From the NCBI GenBank assembly GCA_964446745.1, contig CAYURR010000119.1, positions 1-9,520 on the forward strand: a DNA stretch of 9,520 nucleotides, in the 5' to 3' direction. A model generated the notes under the pieces. It was not told the origin of the DNA. It did not search any database and saw nothing but the letters and a program-made list of their open reading frames with translations. Each line of letters starts with the position of its first letter. Position 1 is the first letter of the stretch. Of the stretch, positions 4,447 to 9,520 are shown one piece after another. The translations under genes and the position numbers were made by a program. Origin of the DNA: CAYURR01 sp964446745. GTDB taxonomy: Bacteria; Bacillota; Clostridia; Lachnospirales; WQUN01.

Positions 4447-6945
4447 ATGCCCGATACATATAGCCTTAACGAGAACCTCGTACGTAAAAATGCCGAAACA
4501 GAATCGGAATCTGAAGTAACGGAGAATGCCGCATTAAAGAAGGAAGTAGAAGGCCTGCGGGAGGTTTTGGCGTGCGCGAGAGCGATGTATGAGGAGGTAA
4601 CAGCTCAAAACGAGCAGTTGAAGAATGCACTGCGTGATCAGATATACAACGAGAGGGCCGACATTATAAACGCTGCCGCAAAAAAGAAGGAGATATATTT
4701 CAGGCAAAGTATGGACGGCGAGCTAAACAAGCTTGCGGAGGTTGAGAGAGAGCTAAGTGAGAGGATACTGCGTCTGCAGGAGGAAATAGGAAAGTATCGT
4801 GAAGGCGTCACGAAGGAATTGATAGAGCGCTTAAGGGAACTGGCCAGACAGGTTTCCGAAACGGTAGCTGAGGAACGGGAACGGATAGCGAATGAAACAG
4901 AAAAATTAAATTTACATAGCAGTGAGGTATTTGGAAAGCTCAAAGGCGAGAGCATAACGGATGAGACCCTTAAAGCTTTAGGTAAGAAAAAGAATATCGA
5001 GGCCTTTATCGGTGGCAATCTATTAAACAAATTGGGTGCGCTGTTCGTTTTGTTGGGCATCATTGCGCTATCCAGATATACGTTTCTTATGTTGTCGGAC
5101 ACCATTAAAGGGATTTTGATGTTTGCAGTGAGCGGATTGTTTCTCGCCGGAGGCGAATACCTGAACCATAAAAAGCCCGGTGTGTTTTCATTGGGCATAA
5201 CGAGTGTGGGTATCGCGGGTCTTTATGCATCTCTTTGCCTGAGTTATTTTGCGTTATATATCATCCCAATGTATCCGGCACTTGCCTTCTGCATATTGAT
5301 CACGATAGGGGCTTTTGTGCTGTCCAGACGCTACAATTCTCAGACGATATCGGTGTTTGCTTTGGCCGGAGGATATATACCGATCATTTCGATAGCGGAC
5401 GGTATCACGATGACATACGCCGCAATGGTGTATCTTGGCATATTGAACCTGTTGGTGCTGACCTTTTCATTTAACAGAAAATGGAAGATCACGATGTTGG
5501 CCGGATTTTTCTTGAACCTGGCGGGTACGGGTTACATAACCCTTAATATGATAATAAACCGTCCGTATGACGCGTCGGTAGGCATTCATCAGATATCAAC
5601 TATAGTTTTTACATTTTTCTCATTTGCGATGTATACGGCTATTCCTGTGATTGGCAATTATCGAAAGAAGGAAGTTTTTGACAATCCCGACATTGCTGTA
5701 TTATGCCTAAATACTTTTTTTTCATCTGTGATGATGTACTCGATTCTCTATGCATTTGGACTTTCACAATACAACGGTCTATTTGCGATTGCATTTGCGC
5801 TGGTTTATCTTTTCTTGGGGCGTTTTGTGGAATCAAAGTTTGAAAAGCAAATCAACGCAATGGCCCTGTTTTATCTGACCGGGCTTATGTATGTGGTGCT
5901 TGTAGTCCCGTTACAATTCGGTAATCAATGGCTGTCGCTGGGTTGGCTTGTACAGGGTGTGTGCCTTGGTGTATACGGCATCCTTAAAGACGATCGAAAT
6001 CTCGAACGTGCGGGTCTTGGGATATGCGGACTGTGCTTATTCGCTTTCATGTTTTTTGATGTGTTACCCATGACCAATATCCTGTTTGCGCAAAAGTACT
6101 CGGCGATCACCTTGGGCAGCGTGGTCGTGCTTGCGGCACTTTTGCACAAGAGGGCCACATTAAACTCGAATGAAAAAATGTTTAAGTATGCGTCGCTGAT
6201 CAATATATGGTTCTACCTTGTATATCTGTCGCTGAAAGTAAAATCATATCTACCGGTTAGCGGTATAGGCTTATATGATACAGACTTCCTTGTCGGCGTG
6301 CTGTTAATAACAATCACATTTGCCACTGCTTCCGGATTCACTCGCATAAGGTTGATCCTTGACAACGGCGTTAAGTTTATATCGTTGGGATTATACTTAA
6401 TCACGATATTTAGCGTGTCGAGCCAGATGATGTCGGGACGCTTGCTGAGTGTGGTGCCAGGGGAAGGGGCTGTGCCGTTTTATGTTTTGGCTGTATCTGC
6501 GTTGCTGTTCTTGGCTATTGGCGTGCTGGCGGTCATAGCCCTGAGATATATGATGAAGTATTTCGTGCTCGAGGCTCGGATGTCGATCGAGTGGATGCCG
6601 TTAGCCATGTCGATATATTTCTTTATTTTATTATCACAGATAATAATTACGCAGTATGGCGTTGCGTTCACGAGCATTGTCATCAGCCTCGCATATGTGG
6701 TATCCGCTCTTGGGTGGGTGGCGTTCGGATTTTGGAAACGGTCTGCGTATGTACGCAAATTTGGACTTGGGTTATCCGTGCTCGCTGCCGCAAAGCTGTT
6801 TTTGATAGACCTGCCCGATCTCTCGCAGGGCTACAGGATTGTTTCCTATTTTGCGTTTGGTATAACGCTTTTAGCGATATCGTTTATCTATCAGTATTTT
6901 AATAGGCTGATATTTAAAGAAGTGGATGGGAAGTTGGAGGACTAA
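4447..6945 (+). CDS. DUF2339 family polytopic membrane protein with N-terminal coiled coil
   Basis: Predicted integral membrane protein of 832 residues. Residues ~20-165 are highly charged, Glu/Lys/Arg-rich and heptad-like, so probably a cytoplasmic coiled coil. From ~190 on there is a near-continuous series of hydrophobic helices, roughly 18-22, to about residue 820. The first, NLLNKLGALFVLLGIIALSRYTF (191-213), matches the characteristic opening of DUF2339 (N-(K/R)-hG-hhhhhhGhh...Y). DUF2339 has no established biochemical function. Members are large membrane proteins with a coiled-coil head, sometimes guessed to be involved in cell-envelope processes. The frame is open back to 4324, but ATG 4447 is chosen because AAGGAG (4433-4438) lies 8 nt before it and the promoter and htrA terminator lie within the longer frame. 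Its stop overlaps the stop of the convergent regulator by 4 bp. Confidence 0.88.
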   Translation: MPDTYSLNENLVRKNAETESESEVTENAALKKEVEGLREVLACARAMYEEVTAQNEQLKNALRDQIYNERADIINAAAKKKEIYFRQSMDGELNKLAEVERELSERILRLQEEIGKYREGVTKELIERLRELARQVSETVAEERERIANETEKLNLHSSEVFGKLKGESITDETLKALGKKKNIEAFIGGNLLNKLGALFVLLGIIALSRYTFLMLSDTIKGILMFAVSGLFLAGGEYLNHKKPGVFSLGITSVGIAGLYASLCLSYFALYIIPMYPALAFCILITIGAFVLSRRYNSQTISVFALAGGYIPIISIADGITMTYAAMVYLGILNLLVLTFSFNRKWKITMLAGFFLNLAGTGYITLNMIINRPYDASVGIHQISTIVFTFFSFAMYTAIPVIGNYRKKEVFDNPDIAVLCLNTFFSSVMMYSILYAFGLSQYNGLFAIAFALVYLFLGRFVESKFEKQINAMALFYLTGLMYVVLVVPLQFGNQWLSLGWLVQGVCLGVYGILKDDRNLERAGLGICGLCLFAFMFFDVLPMTNILFAQKYSAITLGSVVVLAALLHKRATLNSNEKMFKYASLINIWFYLVYLSLKVKSYLPVSGIGLYDTDFLVGVLLITITFATASGFTRIRLILDNGVKFISLGLYLITIFSVSSQMMSGRLLSVVPGEGAVPFYVLAVSALLFLAIGVLAVIALRYMMKYFVLEARMSIEWMPLAMSIYFFILLSQIIITQYGVAFTSIVISLAYVVSALGWVAFGFWKRSAYVRKFGLGLSVLAAAKLFLIDLPDLSQGYRIVSYFAFGITLLAISFIYQYFNRLIFKEVDGKLED

Positions 6946-9137
6946 ATATTCGACGACAGCCCCTTTTTGTACATACCGGGCGTAACACCGGTCTTGTTCT
7001 TAAAATTGCGTTGAAATGTGCCTATGTTATAGTAACCCGACAAGGCGGAAATCTCCTTTACATGCAGGCTCGTGGTCTCAAGTAGCATTATCGCATGTTT
7101 TATTCGCAGATTATCGAGAGCGGCTGAAAAATTCTCGCCGGTTTTACGCTTGTATGAGTGACTGAGGTTCGAGACAGACATGTTTCGGCTCTGGGCAACC
7201 GTGTTTATTGAGAAGTTAATGTCCTTGAAGTTCTGTTCCATCTCGGAGCGGATGGCATCTACAAAATCATCTGCATGATCCTCATTTACGGAGCTATACT
7301 CGCCGATCTTTGCGCATACAAAGATCAACTCTTTTTCCAGCGTCTGTATGTTTTTGAAATTTAGCAGGTGCTTTGCTATGTACTCAAATATCTCGGCATC
7401 GTCGATACGGCGGGAGTTTATATAGTTGATCGTAAAATATATGATGCGGTAGCACGAGAGCATGACCTCCAGCACCGATGCGTCGCTCTCCTCGAGGATA
7501 CGAAAGAAGTTTCTGATGAGGTTGACCGACTGCGCTTGCATGTTCTTCGACAGCTCGACCTCAAGACGTTCTATGATGTTGTTCAATAGTAGAGTGTCGA
7601 TCCTACTGACCGAAAGTATGTCATGCCTCGTTGCATTAAAATATATCGGTGTGTTATGGTCAAACAGGATCTTGTATCCCAAAGCCTGCATGGATTGGTC
7701 GTAGCCGTTGAACACATCGTTAATCTGATAAAACAACTCGCTGACACCTATCGCACAGCTTAACCCTAGCTCACTGCATCTGTCGCAGAATGCTTCGAGA
7801 CCTTGGGAGATTAGATTTGTCGTAGGTAGGTTTATAAGAAAGCTACGGTAGCGGTTGTTGATGTCGTATGCACTATATATGTCACAGCTCGTGAACGCAC
7901 TGTCGAGCAATAGGTCCGGACAGCCAGGAAGTTTCTGCGTATTCTCATATCCCATCTCGATCGTAATGACTGCGAAATGTGCGTGTTTGAAATGCACGTC
8001 CATCTCCTGTAACTCGGTCAAAAGCGCGGGCAGATCCGTATAGTCGCCTGTGATGAGCGACGATATCCTCTGCCGAACGAGTTGAGGTCTGTTGCTCTGC
8101 TGCCAGCTCTTTAATACGTTGTTTACATTCTCCAAATACTCTAATGCGAATTCAATTTTATTGAAGTCGCTTTTTTTATTTATATCTGCGGTACCCAAAT
8201 ATTTATCGGCTTGGTTTAGGATATGGGCAAGCGGGTGGTATTCGCGCTTTGTGAGCCACACGATCAAGAAACTGATCAACGCCAGCAGAATCAAAAGTAC
8301 CGACACGTAAACGACAGAGATACGGTTGATTGGTGCCATGATGCGGTCTGTACGCGACAAGATATAGAATCTCCAGCCCGTGATGTCAAAGGTCTTTGAT
8401 GTGATGATATATTCTCGGCTTTCAAGAGAGGTCTGGCTGTCTGGGCCTGTCAGATGACTCAATATACCCGGGTCTTTTATCGTAGAGAGCAATACCTCGC
8501 CGGCCTCGTCCAATATTACGATGTCGTCGTCGGTGTTGTTGAGCTTGGATAAGATAAAACTGTCCGGTATGAGCGCGATGAAATTACCCTTGCCATTTGC
8601 GAGCGGATAGACAAAGGTAATAAAATTGCCCCTGACTGCAAAACTGTCGATAGCCTCGCATGGATAGAAGGCCGTGTAGCGTGTGTTTAAGATGTCGCTT
8701 TCAAATTGGTCACGCGAGATATTTACATATCGGTAGATGCTGTTGAAAAACATATTCCGATCTAGTGATGAATTGTTTGTGTATATAAAATTTGAATTGT
8801 AAGGGTAATAGGCCAGTGTATGCACATATGACACCGTGGTGTAATAGTTTCCGAGCGCACGGATGACGTCGCGACCCTTGTATGGACGGTATTTGAGCTG
8901 ATCGTTAAATACGCTGTCGCTGTTGCCCAAATTGATTGCGGCTTGCATGATCTTCTCTATATCGCCCTCTACGCCATGTTGTAGGTTACGTAGTGTTACC
9001 TCGTTAGAGCTGACGATGAATCGCCCGAACGAGCTTAAGACCTGAGAGTAGACAAAGATCGAAACGGTGGCCAGCGGGATAAGGAAGATTAGGTAGTACT
9101 TTAAAATCTTGAAGTACATTGTTCGGTTTAATCGCAT
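6942..9137 (-). CDS. Transmembrane AraC-family regulator (YesS-like one-component sensor)
   Basis: A 731-residue regulator with its sensor outside the cell. Residues 13-34 are the first membrane helix, ~35-270 an extracytoplasmic domain of Cache-like size and position (with YYTTVSYVHTLAYYP and a later FVYPLANGKGNFIALI), and 275-295 the second helix. A cytoplasmic middle region of ~320 residues follows, then the AraC HTH_18 domain (~625-728) with HTHs near 641-664 and 691-714 and the closing GVTPGMYK. There is no receiver Asp region or kinase domain, so sensing and DNA binding are in one chain. This is the layout of Bacillus YesS and YtdP next to LplB-type sugar permeases. ATG 9137 is supported by GGGAG (9147-9143) 5 nt before it. 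It probably senses a plant or host oligosaccharide and activates the divergent transporter; the ligand is unknown. The Cache label is from layout and not from a profile search. Confidence 0.93.
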   Translation of the reverse strand: MRLNRTMYFKILKYYLIFLIPLATVSIFVYSQVLSSFGRFIVSSNEVTLRNLQHGVEGDIEKIMQAAINLGNSDSVFNDQLKYRPYKGRDVIRALGNYYTTVSYVHTLAYYPYNSNFIYTNNSSLDRNMFFNSIYRYVNISRDQFESDILNTRYTAFYPCEAIDSFAVRGNFITFVYPLANGKGNFIALIPDSFILSKLNNTDDDIVILDEAGEVLLSTIKDPGILSHLTGPDSQTSLESREYIITSKTFDITGWRFYILSRTDRIMAPINRISVVYVSVLLILLALISFLIVWLTKREYHPLAHILNQADKYLGTADINKKSDFNKIEFALEYLENVNNVLKSWQQSNRPQLVRQRISSLITGDYTDLPALLTELQEMDVHFKHAHFAVITIEMGYENTQKLPGCPDLLLDSAFTSCDIYSAYDINNRYRSFLINLPTTNLISQGLEAFCDRCSELGLSCAIGVSELFYQINDVFNGYDQSMQALGYKILFDHNTPIYFNATRHDILSVSRIDTLLLNNIIERLEVELSKNMQAQSVNLIRNFFRILEESDASVLEVMLSCYRIIYFTINYINSRRIDDAEIFEYIAKHLLNFKNIQTLEKELIFVCAKIGEYSSVNEDHADDFVDAIRSEMEQNFKDINFSINTVAQSRNMSVSNLSHSYKRKTGENFSAALDNLRIKHAIMLLETTSLHVKEISALSGYYNIGTFQRNFKNKTGVTPGMYKKGLSSNI

Positions 9138-9209
9138 ATCGGCTCCCTGTCAATAAATGAATGTCAATAACTGACAATCGTATTATCCGTGACAATCAAC
9201 TCTGAAACT

Positions 9210-9238
9210 AAAATATGTCAAAGAATTAAATGTGTCAA
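9210..9238 (-). promoter_or_regulatory. Candidate promoter of the membrane AraC regulator
   Basis: On the minus strand a perfect TTGACA (9238-9233) is followed after 17 nt by TATTTT (9215-9210, 4 of 6). The start would be near 9203, giving a leader of about 66 nt that includes the four other TGWCAA motifs. Such placement would allow autoregulation. Confidence 0.45.
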
Positions 9239-9318
9239 GAATTATTCCTTTATTAATTATGCAGTAATGAATATGATAATGCCACAAGCCCAACAGAAGC
9301 AAAGCCAGACAGAAGGGG

Positions 9319-9324
9319 AGGAGG
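9319..9324 (+). promoter_or_regulatory. Ribosome binding site that fixes the permease start
   Basis: AGGAGG, inside a longer purine run (9313-9324), lies 5 nt before GTG 9330. The in-frame ATGs upstream at 9267, 9273 and 9279 have no such site, and ATG 9342 is 17 nt away. This favours the GTG start. Confidence 0.75.
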
Positions 9325-9329
9325 CAATC

Positions 9330-9520
9330 GTGAAAGCGGTAATGAATAAAGAGAATGTGCGTAAGACATTGCGTCTGATGCGAAGAAACTATGATCTGTA
9401 CCTGCTGTTACTGCCGGCGATCATCTATTTAATTATCTTTTGTTATGTGCCTATGGCCGGTGTCCAGATCGCGTTCAAGAACTACATGTACACAAAAGGG
9501 ATATGGGGCAGCCCCTGGGT
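9330..9520 (+). CDS. LplB-type ABC sugar transporter permease (5' part, cut by window edge)
   Basis: The frame from GTG 9330 reads 63 residues to the window end. A basic N-terminus is followed by NYDLYLLLLPAIIYLIIFCY, the first membrane helix, and then VPMAGVQIAFKNY and a GIWGSPW segment. This is the characteristic start of LplB/YtcP/YesP-type permeases of the carbohydrate-uptake ABC family (CUT1) that import oligosaccharides with a binding protein and a second permease. Those partners would be expected to the right, outside the window. It diverges from the membrane AraC regulator, its likely activator. The specific sugar cannot be inferred from this fragment. Confidence 0.92.
   Translation, partial: MKAVMNKENVRKTLRLMRRNYDLYLLLLPAIIYLIIFCYVPMAGVQIAFKNYMYTKGIWGSPW

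Larger units (their letters stand above)
9138..9329. promoter_or_regulatory. Divergent control region with six TGWCAA motifs
   Basis: This 192-bp AT-rich gap between the membrane AraC regulator and the permease holds, on the plus strand, TGTCAA at 9148, 9162, 9216 and 9233 and TGACAA at 9172 and 9190. Several extend into longer pairs: TGTCAATAA at 9148 and 9162, TGACAATC at 9172 and 9190, and TGTCAA(A)GAATTA at 9216 and 9233 (17 bp apart). Direct repeats about 17-21 bp apart are how AraC-type domains often bind, so this is a candidate operator array. Four of the motifs read as TTGACA on the other strand, so some may be -35 boxes. Confidence 0.6.

Noticed and set aside
4638..5198. Minus-strand open frame of 186 codons opposite the DUF2339 coiled coil
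   Set aside because: Ser/Leu/Phe-rich translation is the expected antisense of a Glu/Lys/Arg/Ala-rich coiled coil; no start signals.
9267..9329. Longer N-terminus of the permease from ATG 9267, 9273 or 9279
   Set aside because: None has a ribosome binding site, whereas GTG 9330 follows AGGAGG by 5 nt. The added Gln/Glu-rich residues are not typical, though not excluded.

Overview
The window looks like a chromosomal stretch from a low-to-moderate GC Firmicute, most likely an anaerobic Clostridia/Lachnospiraceae-type bacterium. The reasons are strong AGGAGG-type ribosome binding sites, sigma-A-like promoters, Rho-independent terminators, a DUF6465-type small protein, an HtrA with a cytoplasmic N-terminal extension, and a membrane-bound AraC regulator beside an LplB-type permease. 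No RNA genes, insertion sequences or CRISPR arrays were seen.

Left edge (1-1140): the first codons of a leftward gene (1-25) diverge from an AraC-family regulator (237-1076). This is the classic layout for a one-component regulator and its target. A strong two-way hairpin terminator closes the regulator.

Middle (1161-6945): four probably housekeeping or stress genes. A 65-residue DUF6465-like protein (leftward) and a PfkB-family carbohydrate kinase (rightward) share a 152-bp divergent promoter region. It holds two good promoters and a paired TTC/GGAA motif between them. Next come an HtrA/DegP-type membrane-anchored serine protease with its own promoter region and terminator, and a large DUF2339 polytopic membrane protein with a coiled-coil N-terminus and its own promoter.

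Right edge (6942-9520): a leftward 731-residue membrane-spanning AraC regulator (YesS-like layout: TM, extracytoplasmic sensor, TM, cytoplasmic part, HTH) diverges from the start of an LplB-type ABC sugar transporter permease that runs off the window. The 192-bp gap between them carries six TGWCAA motifs and is the best candidate regulatory array in the window. The regulator and the DUF2339 gene converge and overlap by 4 bp at their stop codons, with no terminator between.

Overall, two carbohydrate-responsive AraC units flank a block of unrelated core genes. I saw no clear new defence or mobile system. The most interesting signals are regulatory: the TGWCAA array, an 11-bp-phased PhoP-like repeat upstream of htrA, the motif pair between the divergent DUF6465 and kinase promoters, and a perfect 18-bp tandem duplication inside htrA.
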